The notes below the pieces were generated by a model. That model ran no database searches, was not told the DNA's origin, and saw only the letters and a list, made by a program, of their open reading frames with translations. Both the position numbers and the translations under genes were made by a program. Source: JANPCX01 sp046049865 (GTDB taxonomy: Bacteria; Pseudomonadota; Gammaproteobacteria; Burkholderiales; Burkholderiaceae_C). From it: a stretch of DNA of 29,979 nt. Positions 15,326 through 22,989 of the stretch are shown in pieces. The DNA lies in contig JBJOQO010000039.1 in assembly GCA_046049865.1 (NCBI GenBank), positions 1 through 29,979 on the forward strand. Direction: 5' to 3'. Every line of letters begins with the position of its first letter. The stretch's first letter is position 1.

Positions 15326-15446
15326 CTTACAAAGTAAAGAGGACTCTGAACGCAGCAGAAACCGTTCGGGCTGAGCTTGTGGAAGTACAAGAGTTAACTC
15401 CCATCGAAGGATCAGGGCTAACGGTGCTTTGCAGGGCTTCCTTGAC

Positions 15447-15616
15447 CGAAGGATGCTCTGCATAACTCCTTGCGGACTGTGGCAGCACGGACTCGGGCGG
15501 TCTACGGCGTTGTTTTTCTTGCCAATAGCCTTGCTATTGGCTGCAAAAAACGCCTTGTAGCCCATCCCGATCCGCGCTACCACAGCCCCGCAAGAGTTAT
15601 ACAGAGCATCCCTAAG
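15447..15616. repeat. About 170-bp imperfect hairpin repeat
   Basis: The left side (15447-15528) pairs with the right side (15534-15616) along most of its length. Both ends carry GGATGCTCTG followed by T/CATAACTC and TTGCGG on opposite strands, and the centre is GCCAATAG-CCTTG-CTATTGGC. Because of the symmetry, short shadow frames appear on both strands. It looks like a dispersed repeat of Comamonadaceae genomes; I am going by impression and no second copy is in this window. It fills most of the gap between the TetR operator and the gene ending at 15640. The stretch 15340-15446 shows nothing else that I can name. Confidence 0.6.
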
Positions 15617-15639
15617 GATTCACAGGGCGGCATGAGACG

Positions 15640-16740
15640 TCAATTCAAGAGCGACAGTTGAACTGCTGCGGGCGAAGCGTCTGAGCGGCTGGTGCGCGAA
15701 TAGCCACGGGTGTCCAAGGCCCACCCCTCGGTGGCCTGTGCCGCATTGGCTTTGTCGAGCAAACAAGTGCCCAGCCCCTTTTTGGTGGCTTGCACCAACA
15801 AGGCTTCGCATTGAACAGGACTGAGCTGCAGCGCAAACTGGGTCCAGCGTTCCAGCACACCAGGGTTGGCCCACGCATCTTCAACCGCCCAGCGCACACC
15901 CAACGGGTGGGTAGGCCGGCCAGCTTCAATCACGCGTGGCAACAGGGCCATGAAAAACCGTTTGAAATCGCGGCGCAGGTCTTCTGATGGCAGCAAGGCC
16001 TCGAACCGGCTGACACGTTGGCTCCAACCGGCTTGCAACAGCTGTTGGCTGACAAAGGCTTGCAGGGCTTGCGCAGGATTAAAAAGGCGCAGCCGTTTGG
16101 GTGGCAGCACGCGCATGGGGATGCGGCAAGCCACCGCGTGGCTCAGCGGCTCGACAAAACTGCACAGGGTGGCCACGCGCAACCACTGGGCTTCATTCAG
16201 GCCGTCAACGCCGCCGAGTTTTTCTTCTGCAATCAGGTGGGCCCTTGCCAATGCTTGTGCTTGGTCGTGCGCCCCTTTGCTGTGGTTGGCGCGTTGGCTC
16301 ATCACCACCAAGTTGCCTGCGGCATAGGCGGCGTCGTTGCGCACGCGGTCGACCGACGCGCCTTGGGCACCCGCGCCGTTCAGTTCGACACGGGTGATGG
16401 GGCAGTGGCTCACCGCCAACTGGCGCAGGTAGTGGGGTGTGATTTGAAATAACTCCACATGGCGACCCCGCAGCCAGGCATGCAGGCGCAACTGCAACCA
16501 CTGCAGCACGGCAGGCCGATCCGACAGGGTGCGGCCCGCAAACGCCACCTGGCCCGCGGTCCAACCCTGGTTCAGTGGGGAGGCTTCGGTGGCATAGGGA
16601 GCCGGGAGTGCCACGCCGTGGCGGGCAAAGTCCCAGCCCAGCTCGAAGCCGATGGGGTCCATGTGTGCGGGCACCGATTCTTGGTGGGTGCTGCCGGCCG
16701 CAAAAGCCGAAGGGGTGTGGTGTTGGACGACTGGGCTCAT
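15640..16740 (-). CDS. Unknown protein with an HNH-like motif, 366 aa
   Basis: I recognise no named family. Residues 129-156 read SVDRVRNDAAYAAGNLVVMS followed by QRANHSKG. This resembles the core of some HNH endonucleases (xxDRxxNxxGYxxxNxxxxxxxxNxxK), with D131, N135, N143 and N152 in place, but the preceding His and the zinc cysteines are not evident, so nuclease activity is doubtful. The rest is helical with no signal or membrane segment. ATG 16740 is preceded by AGCAGGAG. The in-frame extension to 16860 would cross the promoter region of the divergent WYL regulator. That regulator shares a 161-bp gap with it and may control it. The last codons abut the hairpin repeat. Confidence 0.7.
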   Translation of the reverse strand: MSPVVQHHTPSAFAAGSTHQESVPAHMDPIGFELGWDFARHGVALPAPYATEASPLNQGWTAGQVAFAGRTLSDRPAVLQWLQLRLHAWLRGRHVELFQITPHYLRQLAVSHCPITRVELNGAGAQGASVDRVRNDAAYAAGNLVVMSQRANHSKGAHDQAQALARAHLIAEEKLGGVDGLNEAQWLRVATLCSFVEPLSHAVACRIPMRVLPPKRLRLFNPAQALQAFVSQQLLQAGWSQRVSRFEALLPSEDLRRDFKRFFMALLPRVIEAGRPTHPLGVRWAVEDAWANPGVLERWTQFALQLSPVQCEALLVQATKKGLGTCLLDKANAAQATEGWALDTRGYSRTSRSDASPAAVQLSLLN

Positions 16741-16831
16741 GGGAATCTCCTGCTTGGGGTTGACCATGAAGAGAGTTTGACGAGCCACAAGCTCACAGCG
16801 TGAGCCACAACCAGGCGTTGCACAAATGCCG

Positions 16832-16847
16832 CACAAATAATTTTGTG
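16832..16847. promoter_or_regulatory. Inverted repeat in the divergent promoter region
   Basis: CACAAA-TAAT-TTTGTG lies in the AT-rich gap between the divergent HNH-like and WYL genes. It has 6-bp perfect arms and is a plausible binding site for the WYL regulator. A direct copy of the left arm (GCACAAA) occurs at 16820-16826. Confidence 0.4.
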
Positions 16848-16901
16848 TATGCTCAAGCACTACTGGCTCATCTGGTGAGCCTTTGGCCTGATAGGACCTC
16901 T

Positions 16902-17903
16902 ATGGACCGTACCGAACGTTTCTACAAAATTGAGCTGCTGCTGCGCAACCGGGGGCAGGTGAGTTTTGCCGATTTGCTGCAGGAACTGGATGTCTCCCCG
17001 GCCACTTTGAAACGTGACTTGAACTACCTGCGCACACGCCTGTCTGCCCCCATCCTTTATGACCGCGCCGAAAACGCCTACGCTTTCGAGGCCCACTCGC
17101 CGCTGCGTGGTGCAGCGGCCACCCACGAGTTACCCGGCCTGTGGTTCAGCGAAGCCGAGATCCATGCCCTGCTCACCATGCACCAGCTGCTCGCCGGTTT
17201 GGACGACGACGGTGTCTTGGCCCGCCACTTGGCACCCATGATGAACAAACTGCAAGGCATGCTGGGCACGGATGAAAGTGAAGCACGCGAATTGATGCGT
17301 CGCGTCAAAGTCATCGGTACAGCCCGCCGCCGCTCACCCAGTCGCCATTTCGAATTGCTGGGCAGCGCGCTGGTGCAGCGCCAACGGCTGTGGCTGCGTT
17401 ATTTCAAACGCAGTGACCGCAGCACCAGCGAACGCGAGGTCTCGCCGCAGCGCCTGGTGAACTACCGCAACACCTGGTACCTGGACGCTTGGTGCCACAC
17501 CAGCGATGCCTTGCGCCGCTTCGCACTCGATGCGGTGCAAGAGGCCCAACTGCGGCCCACCAAAGCCAGAAACGTGGCCGTGAAAGACCTGGAAGCCGAG
17601 TTGGATGCGGGTTATGGCATTTATGGTGGTGCCGGTAGCAAGGTGTCCTGGGCGACCTTGGTGTTTGAGCCCGACGCCGCGCAGTGGGTGTCCAACGAAG
17701 AATGGCACCCCGAGCAAACCTCGCGCTGGTTGGATGGAACACCGGGCGAAGGCCGCTACGAACTGCGTGTGCCCTACAGTGCCCCGCAAGAAATTTTGAT
17801 GGACATCCTGCGCCACGGCGACAGCGTGACCGTCGTTGGCAACAAAGCCTTGCAGCAAGCGGTGGCGCAGCGGCTGCGGTCTGCTGCCAAGCTCTATGCT
17901 TGA
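16902..17903 (+). CDS. WYL-domain transcriptional regulator (YafY type)
   Basis: The 333-residue protein has an N-terminal HTH_11-type winged helix (DRTERFYKIELLLRNRGQ, then FADLLQELDVSPATLKRDLNYL). A WYL domain (about 140-240) follows with LWLRYFKRSD and VSPQRLVNYRNTWYLDAWCH, in which the family Trp-Tyr-Leu is kept, and a WCX-type C-terminus. WYL proteins sense small ligands or nucleic acid and often control DNA-repair or defence genes. I begin at ATG 16902 (MDRTERF), the typical family start; the frame is open back to 16800. It is divergent from the HNH-like gene and 26 bp ahead of the DUF427 gene. Confidence 0.9.
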   Translation: MDRTERFYKIELLLRNRGQVSFADLLQELDVSPATLKRDLNYLRTRLSAPILYDRAENAYAFEAHSPLRGAAATHELPGLWFSEAEIHALLTMHQLLAGLDDDGVLARHLAPMMNKLQGMLGTDESEARELMRRVKVIGTARRRSPSRHFELLGSALVQRQRLWLRYFKRSDRSTSEREVSPQRLVNYRNTWYLDAWCHTSDALRRFALDAVQEAQLRPTKARNVAVKDLEAELDAGYGIYGGAGSKVSWATLVFEPDAAQWVSNEEWHPEQTSRWLDGTPGEGRYELRVPYSAPQEILMDILRHGDSVTVVGNKALQQAVAQRLRSAAKLYA

Positions 17904-17929
17904 GCCCGCCAACAACCAGGAGAGCCCCG

Positions 17930-18211
17930 ATGAAAGCCATTTGGAACAACACCGTCATTGCCGAAAGCAACGACACCGTCGTGGTGGAGGGCAACCACTA
18001 CTTCCCAGAAAGCAGCCTCAAGCGCGACTACTTCACTTTCAGCAACCACCGCAGCGGCTGCCCCTGGAAAGGCCAGGCGCATTACTACAGCCTGATGGTC
18101 AACGGCGACTTGAACCCCGATGCCGCTTGGTTCTACCCTGAACCGACAGAAGCGGCAGCCAACATCAAAGGCCGCGTCGCGTTTTGGAAGGGTGTGCAGG
18201 TGGTGGAGTGA
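17930..18211 (+). CDS. DUF427 domain protein
   Basis: The 93-residue protein matches the DUF427 family over its full length: MKAIWNNTVIAESNDTVVVE, then NHYFPESSLKRDYF, then CPWKGQAHYYSL and the closing ENIKGRVAFWKGV-like stretch (here ANIKGRVAFWKGV). The family is a small beta fold of unknown activity. AGGAG lies 8 bases before ATG 17930. It follows the WYL regulator by 26 bp on the same strand, so the two are probably co-transcribed. Confidence 0.9.
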   Translation: MKAIWNNTVIAESNDTVVVEGNHYFPESSLKRDYFTFSNHRSGCPWKGQAHYYSLMVNGDLNPDAAWFYPEPTEAAANIKGRVAFWKGVQVVE

Positions 18212-18252
18212 GCGCGGCCCGCCGCCCACTGTCTTGAAGCCGAAGGTTGAAC

Positions 18253-19071
18253 TCAATTGGGGCTTGACGGGTCAGGATGGCAGGTGCACCCCTGCCGGCC
18301 CAACCAACCCATTTGGTGCAGCGCATTGCGCAGTCCCACCCAAGCCCAGCGTGCTGCCACGGCGGTTCTGGGTCCATAAAACCCGCCCAACAAAATGCTG
18401 GCGGTGAGGTTGTGTACTTCGTGCCACCAACCCTTAGGAACATAAAGCACATCCCCGGGCTCAAGGTCTAGCACGGTGAAATCGGCGTCTGATGCACCAT
18501 TCGTGCACGCCAACGTGGTTGCCGTGCTGCTGGACAACCGTGCCCAGGCGTCGTATTTCGCGGAAACAGCACCCAGACGCGCGACCGTGGCGGGCGCCAC
18601 CAGGTAGAAGCGCTTGCGACCGACGATTTGAACCGCCAGATTGTCGAGGTAATCATGGTGCAAACCGGTTCGTGCGCCCGCGGGGCCGATCCAGCTTTGC
18701 AAAGACCTGGTCGTTCCCTTAGGAAAGATCTCCGAGTGCTTCAGGTCGTGGCGCAGTTCGGGCAGCGCATCCAGCAGGTCGAACTCTTTCAGGTAAAGCG
18801 GATGCTCGGCTGGGTTGCTGTTGGAATCCAAAGCTTTCAAGTAGGCCCTCAAACTCGACTCAACAAAACGGGTGCGCTCGTGTTCTCTGTTGCCCGCAAC
18901 GAGTTGCACGGTGTGGTCCGGAACCCGGTGTGCCAACTCCGAAAAGCGCCAACGTTGAATCGCCGGCCAGGCGCAGGCCAACCCCCGGAACACCGCTGGA
19001 ACGCGTTGTTGACCGAAACAGGCCGGTCCACTGAAAGTCGAGTCGGCAAGAGGTTGAAAGACCGCGCTCAT
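18253..19071 (-). CDS. Cupin-like (JmjC/FIH type) protein, putative 2-oxoglutarate oxygenase
   Basis: The 272-residue protein belongs to the cupin_8/JmjC-like group. The iron-binding triad is visible as H138-x-D140 (in TGLHHDYLDN) and H217 (in VPKGWWHEV), and the fold-typical LEPGDVLYVPKGWWHEVHNL is intact. Relatives hydroxylate proteins or small molecules using Fe(II) and 2-oxoglutarate; the substrate here is unknown. I start at Met 19071, 10 bp after the upstream gene; the frame is open to 19155 but that would overlap that gene. It is the third gene of the GNAT-hydrolase-cupin operon. Confidence 0.82.
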   Translation of the reverse strand: MSAVFQPLADSTFSGPACFGQQRVPAVFRGLACAWPAIQRWRFSELAHRVPDHTVQLVAGNREHERTRFVESSLRAYLKALDSNSNPAEHPLYLKEFDLLDALPELRHDLKHSEIFPKGTTRSLQSWIGPAGARTGLHHDYLDNLAVQIVGRKRFYLVAPATVARLGAVSAKYDAWARLSSSTATTLACTNGASDADFTVLDLEPGDVLYVPKGWWHEVHNLTASILLGGFYGPRTAVAARWAWVGLRNALHQMGWLGRQGCTCHPDPSSPN

Positions 19072-19081
19072 AACAAAGGGC

Positions 19082-19828
19082 TCAGCACTTGGCTGACACC
19101 GCATACCTCCCGCAATTCCAGGCCATGCGCACCATGCTTGGCAGTGCGCATACACCGAATTTGGCGCACTGCGCTAGAAGCTGCCAAGCGCTCACCCGGC
19201 CTGCGGCGAGGTCGGCGCGCAGCAAACCCCACAACATGGCGGTGATGTCTTTGATTAAAAAAACTATCGCCATCAGCAACGTCACGATGCGCTGGGTGTG
19301 TCCCACGCCCGCAGCCAGCATCACATCCCGTGCCACGTGTCGATGGTCGAGTTCCTCTTGGCAATGCCAGCGCCAGAGCCTGGTTTGCGGGGTTTCACCT
19401 GGGCTCAACCAGACACTGCCGGTTCGCAAGGTCTCTTTGGCCAGCACGGCGGTGAGTTGCTCTAGAGCGCTGGCCATGGCCAAACGAGTGGGTAACCGCC
19501 AGTCCGCCATTTCCAGCACCATACGTTCGATGTGCTGCTCCAACTGGCGTGAAGGGGTATGAGCAGCCAGCCTGTCGTTGTAGAGCCGGTGCGCACGCGT
19601 GTGGCTGTGCTCCTCGCGTACAAAGCGCTGCACCTCCTGCTGTAGTTCGTCGGGTGTCGACCGGCATTTATTTGTTGCCAACAAGCCTTCTGACACCGAG
19701 GCAATGACAAATGTTTCGCCACTGGGCAAGATCAGCGAGATGGCATCCAAGATCCGTGAGCGCAATGCGTTGCCGCCGTTCCACCACAGGTCGTTTCCAT
19801 TGGTGCCCAGCGGCTTAAGGATGCTCAT
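19082..19828 (-). CDS. PF10118-type predicted metal-dependent hydrolase
   Basis: The 248-residue, mostly helical protein resembles the PF10118 (COG3687) family. Candidate metal ligands arranged as in ferritin-like diiron folds are E72/E73, H76 and H80 (in REEHSHTRAH), E123 and E158/E159 with H162 (in CQEELDHRH). A hydrophobic helix near 185-205 (IVTLLMAIVFLIKDIT) may touch the membrane. The real reaction of this family is not established and 'hydrolase' is a predicted label. ATG 19828 overlaps the stop of the upstream GNAT gene as ATGA, so translation is coupled. The open frame reaching 19951 is overlap shadow. Confidence 0.8.
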   Translation of the reverse strand: MSILKPLGTNGNDLWWNGGNALRSRILDAISLILPSGETFVIASVSEGLLATNKCRSTPDELQQEVQRFVREEHSHTRAHRLYNDRLAAHTPSRQLEQHIERMVLEMADWRLPTRLAMASALEQLTAVLAKETLRTGSVWLSPGETPQTRLWRWHCQEELDHRHVARDVMLAAGVGHTQRIVTLLMAIVFLIKDITAMLWGLLRADLAAGRVSAWQLLAQCAKFGVCALPSMVRMAWNCGRYAVSAKC

Positions 19829-20598
19829 CGGGTGACCCCTTGCATCTCCGACGGTTTGGCCCGTCCGGCTTGCACGCCGGACAGCGATACCAACCGCTTC
19901 AACAGGGCTTGCAGCACGGCCATCGGCAACAGTGACCACATTGGGCTCCACCTCGACAAGGGGACATGGCCGCGCAGCAACACGCCGTGGTTCAGGGAAG
20001 CTTCATGCGGAAAATAATCTGGCAGTACCGAGATAATCTGTTGAAAGCCCTTGCGGTGGTAGTAACGAAGCTGGGTATCTCGAGGTAGTCCGCCTCGCTT
20101 GGTGTGTACATAAGTATGTATGTCCAAGTTGGGGTCGGCCGCCAAAGCACGCTGCAGCCCAGGAATGGGTGAGCCCAGGTAGATGTCACGCCACCCGTTT
20201 TTTAAGGCGTGGGGCCAAAAGAAGTCGAACAGGGCCAAGGCCGCTTGTGGCTCGACACTGGTGAGGCTGATGCCAAACAAGCTGTGGCCACGAGCTGTGG
20301 CCGAGTCGTCAATGCGACCCACCGCGCACTGCGTCCAGCTGCGCGCTTGTTGAATCTCGCGCTGACTGATGGGCCGCATGAACAACGAAGCCAATACATC
20401 ACCGCTGCGCGCACAAAAGCTACCAACACACAGGTCAGGATGGCGCTCGATGCGTTGGCGCAATGCGCTGGTATCGGCTGCTTGATGTGCCTCCCATTGG
20501 CACTGTTCCAGTTGCAGCAGACGCGGTATGTCGTTGACGGAAAGAAAGCGGCTAACAATGACCTTGGGCACGGGAAGGGATGTGAAACTGAGAACCAA
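19825..20598 (-). CDS. GNAT-family acyltransferase, first gene of a three-gene operon
   Basis: The product is about 257 residues. The N-terminus reads VIVSRFLSVNDIPRLLQLEQ and the acetyltransferase core includes RGHSLFGISLTSVEP, DIYLGSPIPGL and a C-terminal QLRYYHRKGFQQIISVLPDYF, with the Tyr-Tyr/Gly-Phe pattern of the GNAT fold. The normal Q/RxxGxG/A acyl-CoA loop is not obvious, so the donor is uncertain. The start is a problem. The frame opens only with TTG 20598 or GTG 20571, neither with a good ribosome site, while a strong site and ATG just upstream (20626) lead into a different frame. A sequencing or real indel may have cut off its N-terminus. It overlaps the next gene by 4 bases. Confidence 0.7.
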   Translation of the reverse strand: MVLSFTSLPVPKVIVSRFLSVNDIPRLLQLEQCQWEAHQAADTSALRQRIERHPDLCVGSFCARSGDVLASLFMRPISQREIQQARSWTQCAVGRIDDSATARGHSLFGISLTSVEPQAALALFDFFWPHALKNGWRDIYLGSPIPGLQRALAADPNLDIHTYVHTKRGGLPRDTQLRYYHRKGFQQIISVLPDYFPHEASLNHGVLLRGHVPLSRWSPMWSLLPMAVLQALLKRLVSLSGVQAGRAKPSEMQGVTR

Positions 20599-20626
20599 TC
20601 ATTCTTGTCGTCGCGTGTGACGACAT
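20552..20626 (-). CDS. 24-residue upstream ORF overlapping the GNAT start
   Basis: ATG 20626 follows GGGGAGGAGAG at ideal spacing, the strongest ribosome site in this operon. It reads MSSHATTRMIGSQFHIPSRA plus four residues before a stop at 20552, inside the GNAT gene in another frame. A +1 shift within the shared region would join it to the GNAT frame. It is either a regulatory leader peptide or the true N-terminus of the GNAT protein, separated by an indel or programmed shift. Confidence 0.4.
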   Translation of the reverse strand: MSSHATTRMIGSQFHIPSRAQGHC

Positions 20627-20783
20627 CGTGAACTCTCCTCCCCTCTTACTTGTCCGGTGGTAACAGTTTTGACATGCCGACAGAGGCCTCGCACCGCTGA
20701 TCTCTGCAAAAAAAGCAGATCGTCGGTCTCCGGCTTGGGTTGCGGTAGCCACCGACACGCGCTGAGCTTGCGACAATCTCGGC

Positions 20784-21626
20784 ATGACTCCTTTGACTGC
20801 CTCCGCACCGCCTACCCCGCTGTGCCACATCGCTTTCTTTCGCCTGGTGGATGTCGCGCAGCCCGAGGACTTGGCCGCCTGGTTGCGCAAGCTCACAATC
20901 GAACTCACGGGCAGCATCTTGGTGGCGAGCGAGGGCATCAACGGGGTGCTGGCGGGTACGCAAGAGGCGTTGAACACCTTTCAAGAAGCCTTGGCCCAAG
21001 ACCCACGTTTTGCGGGCATGCCCTACAAACGAAGCCAGTGCAGCACGCCACCCTTCGCCCGGATGAAAGTACACACCAAACCCGAGGTGGTGGCGGTGGG
21101 GTTACCGGCCGAGGCGGCGAGTTTGCCCCTGGGCGGCGTCACCCTGAGTCCCCAAGCGTGGCGCGAGTTCATCACGCAAGACGATGTGGTGCTGCTCGAC
21201 AACCGCAACAGCTTTGAGTTCAAGCTCGGTCATTTCCAAGGAGCCATCGACCCGGGTGTCACCCATTTCCGGGACTTTCCTGCCTATGTTCAGGCCCATG
21301 CCGACCAGTGGAAACAACAAGGCAAACGTGTCGCCATGTACTGCACCGGCGGCATCCGCTGCGAAAAACTGGGTGGCTGGATGCAGCATGGCCTGGGGCT
21401 GGATGTTTACCAGTTGGACGGCGGCGTGCTGAACTACTTTCAAGCCCTGCCCGATGCCGACAAAGACTGGAAGGGCGAGTGTTTTGTGTTCGACAACCGC
21501 ATTGCCCTGGACACGCAATTGAACGAGACCGCCACCACAGCCGAACAGGTCTATGGCGACCTGGAGGCTGACCCTCACAACGCTTGGCGCTTGCAGCGGG
21601 CCAAGCGCTTGGATGAGGCCGGATGA
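20784..21626 (+). CDS. trhO: tRNA uridine(34) hydroxylase, rhodanese family
   Basis: The 280-residue protein matches TrhO (YceA). The N-terminal acylphosphatase-like domain contains LTGSILVASEGINGVLAGT. The rhodanese domain (about 130-225) has LLDNRNSFEFKLGHFQGAI and the active loop CTGGIRCEK with C187, followed by QLDGGVLNYF. The enzyme installs the 5-hydroxyuridine used for cmo5U/mcmo5U wobble modification in tRNA. The stop overlaps the start of the pseudouridine synthase as ATGA, so two RNA-modifying enzymes are translationally coupled. The ribosome site before ATG 20784 is weak. Confidence 0.95.
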   Translation: MTPLTASAPPTPLCHIAFFRLVDVAQPEDLAAWLRKLTIELTGSILVASEGINGVLAGTQEALNTFQEALAQDPRFAGMPYKRSQCSTPPFARMKVHTKPEVVAVGLPAEAASLPLGGVTLSPQAWREFITQDDVVLLDNRNSFEFKLGHFQGAIDPGVTHFRDFPAYVQAHADQWKQQGKRVAMYCTGGIRCEKLGGWMQHGLGLDVYQLDGGVLNYFQALPDADKDWKGECFVFDNRIALDTQLNETATTAEQVYGDLEADPHNAWRLQRAKRLDEAG

Positions 21627-22549
21627 ATCCGCCTGATGCCATGGCGCAGCCTCTAGAGCGCGATGGCGTCGGTGCCAGCACCATTGCACTGCCGCCAGGC
21701 CCCTGGCAGACGCTGCTGGAATTTCTGGTTCACCGTTTCCCCCAAGTCGGTGAGGCGCAGTGGCGGCAGCGGTTTGAAGACGGATTGGTGCTGGATGAGC
21801 AACAACAAGCCTTGCGACCCGATGCACCCTACCTGGCACACAGCAAGGTGCACTACTTTCGCCACATACAGGCCGAGCCCCGCATTCCCTTCGACGAAGT
21901 GGTGGTCTACCAGGATGAACACCTGGTGGTGGCGGACAAACCGCACTTTCTCCCCGTCACACCCGGTGGCCGGTTTGTGCAAGAAACGCTGCTCGTGCGC
22001 TTGAAACGCAAACTCGGTTTGCCCCACCTGACACCCTTGCACCGCATTGACTTAGAAACAGCTGGTTTGGTCGCCTTCAGCGTCAAACCCTCAGAACGCG
22101 ACCGCTACCACGCACTCTTTAGAAATCAAGAGGTGCAAAAACAATACGAAGCGATCGCGCCCTACCGGCCCGAGTTGACTTTTCCGCGTACGGTGAGCAG
22201 TCGCATGGAAGAAAACCCACTGTCCTTCATGCAAATGCGTGAGGTGGCGGGCACACCCAACGCGCATACCGATTTGGAACTGCTGGAAGTCCAGGGTTCG
22301 TTGGCCCGGTACCGGTTGATTCCACTGACAGGCCGCAAGCACCAACTGCGCTTTCAGATGGCATACCTCGGTTTGCCCATCGTGGGTGACAGGATCTATC
22401 CAGACTTGCTCGCTGAGTCGTCCAGCGGTCGTGCTGTCGACTACAGCAATCCGCTGCGCTTGCTGGCACAGTGTTTGGCGTTCACTTGCCCCATCACCGG
22501 CACCGACAAGCATTTTGTCAGTCAGCAGCGTCTGCAATGGGGGCGGTGA
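21623..22549 (+). CDS. RluA-family pseudouridine synthase
   Basis: The 308-residue protein has an N-terminal S4-like segment and the RluA catalytic core. PLHRIDLETAGLV contains the catalytic D143, and LIPLTGRKHQLRFQMAYLGLPIVGD is the second family motif. It isomerises uridines in rRNA or tRNA; the exact target cannot be read from sequence. It is coupled by a 4-base overlap to trhO. A strong hairpin begins 8 bp after its stop. Confidence 0.92.
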   Translation: MNPPDAMAQPLERDGVGASTIALPPGPWQTLLEFLVHRFPQVGEAQWRQRFEDGLVLDEQQQALRPDAPYLAHSKVHYFRHIQAEPRIPFDEVVVYQDEHLVVADKPHFLPVTPGGRFVQETLLVRLKRKLGLPHLTPLHRIDLETAGLVAFSVKPSERDRYHALFRNQEVQKQYEAIAPYRPELTFPRTVSSRMEENPLSFMQMREVAGTPNAHTDLELLEVQGSLARYRLIPLTGRKHQLRFQMAYLGLPIVGDRIYPDLLAESSSGRAVDYSNPLRLLAQCLAFTCPITGTDKHFVSQQRLQWGR

Positions 22550-22557
22550 GAGCACCT

Positions 22558-22596
22558 GAGCCTCCATGGCGGCGAGAAAAGCCGCTATGGAGGCTC
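22558..22596. terminator. 16-bp hairpin between convergent genes
   Basis: GAGCCTCCATGGCGGC pairs with GCCGCTATGGAGGCTC around a 7-base GAGAAAA loop; the only non-Watson-Crick pair is G-T. It follows the pseudouridine synthase stop and overlaps the last codons of the convergent DUF2158 gene. T-runs are short on both sides, so it may be a bidirectional terminator or an mRNA-end stabiliser. Confidence 0.5.
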
Positions 22597-22770
22597 TTCC
22601 AGACTATTTTCGAGAAACTCACCGCACTGTTCGCCCTTTGCACCAATCCAGCGGCAGGTGCAGATCACCGAACCACCATTTGAAACTTGGCGGGCCTCAA
22701 CGAGCATGTATGCCCCGCCGGATTTGGCGCGTACAACGCTTCCTACTGCTGCAAATTCTTTCCGTTTCAT
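22585..22770 (-). CDS. DUF2158 (YodC-like) microprotein, 61 aa
   Basis: The 61-residue product reads VGSVVRAKSGGAYMLVEARQ and later CRWIGAKGEQCGEFLENSLE, matching the DUF2158 small beta-barrel family (xVGDVVxLKSGGPxMTVxx...CxWF). Function is unknown. GAGGAGG stands 4 bases before ATG 22770, a very strong ribosome site. The same frame is open upstream into a partial second copy of this gene (22831-22887), so an in-frame longer protein is possible from GTG 22887. Confidence 0.8.
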   Translation of the reverse strand: MKRKEFAAVGSVVRAKSGGAYMLVEARQVSNGGSVICTCRWIGAKGEQCGEFLENSLEEPP

Positions 22771-22830
22771 ATCAACCTCCTCGAATGGATAGATGGGGAA
22801 CGCAACGCGAAGTGGGCCATGCCTGCATCG

Positions 22831-22887
22831 AAAAAGCGGGGAGGCATGCACGACGCTTCTGACAGCCGCAAAGTCTTTCCGAGTCAC
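22831..22887 (-). pseudogene. Degraded N-terminal copy of the DUF2158 gene
   Basis: Starting at GTG 22887 behind AAGGAG, the frame reads VTRKDFAAVRSVVHAS, parallel to MKRKEFAAVGSVVRAK at the start of the intact gene 117 bp downstream. The ribosome-site regions are also alike. After about 19 codons the similarity stops, so only the 5' end of a duplicate survives. Confidence 0.55.
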
Positions 22888-22989
22888 CTCAACTCCTTGT
22901 TGAGGAACAGGCCGGAGCGGCCTCAATGACAAATAGTCAAGGAATTTTTTTCGGAGTCAACGGACACCGCTCGGAGCCAACATCTCGTA

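Noticed and set aside
15323..15661. Small proteins on both strands of the hairpin repeat
   Set aside because: Both strands stay open because the DNA is self-complementary; there is no ribosome site and the sequences mirror each other.
15640..18211. A known defence system at the WYL locus
   Set aside because: No helicase, methylase, protease or other named defence component is present, so only a tentative suggestion is made.
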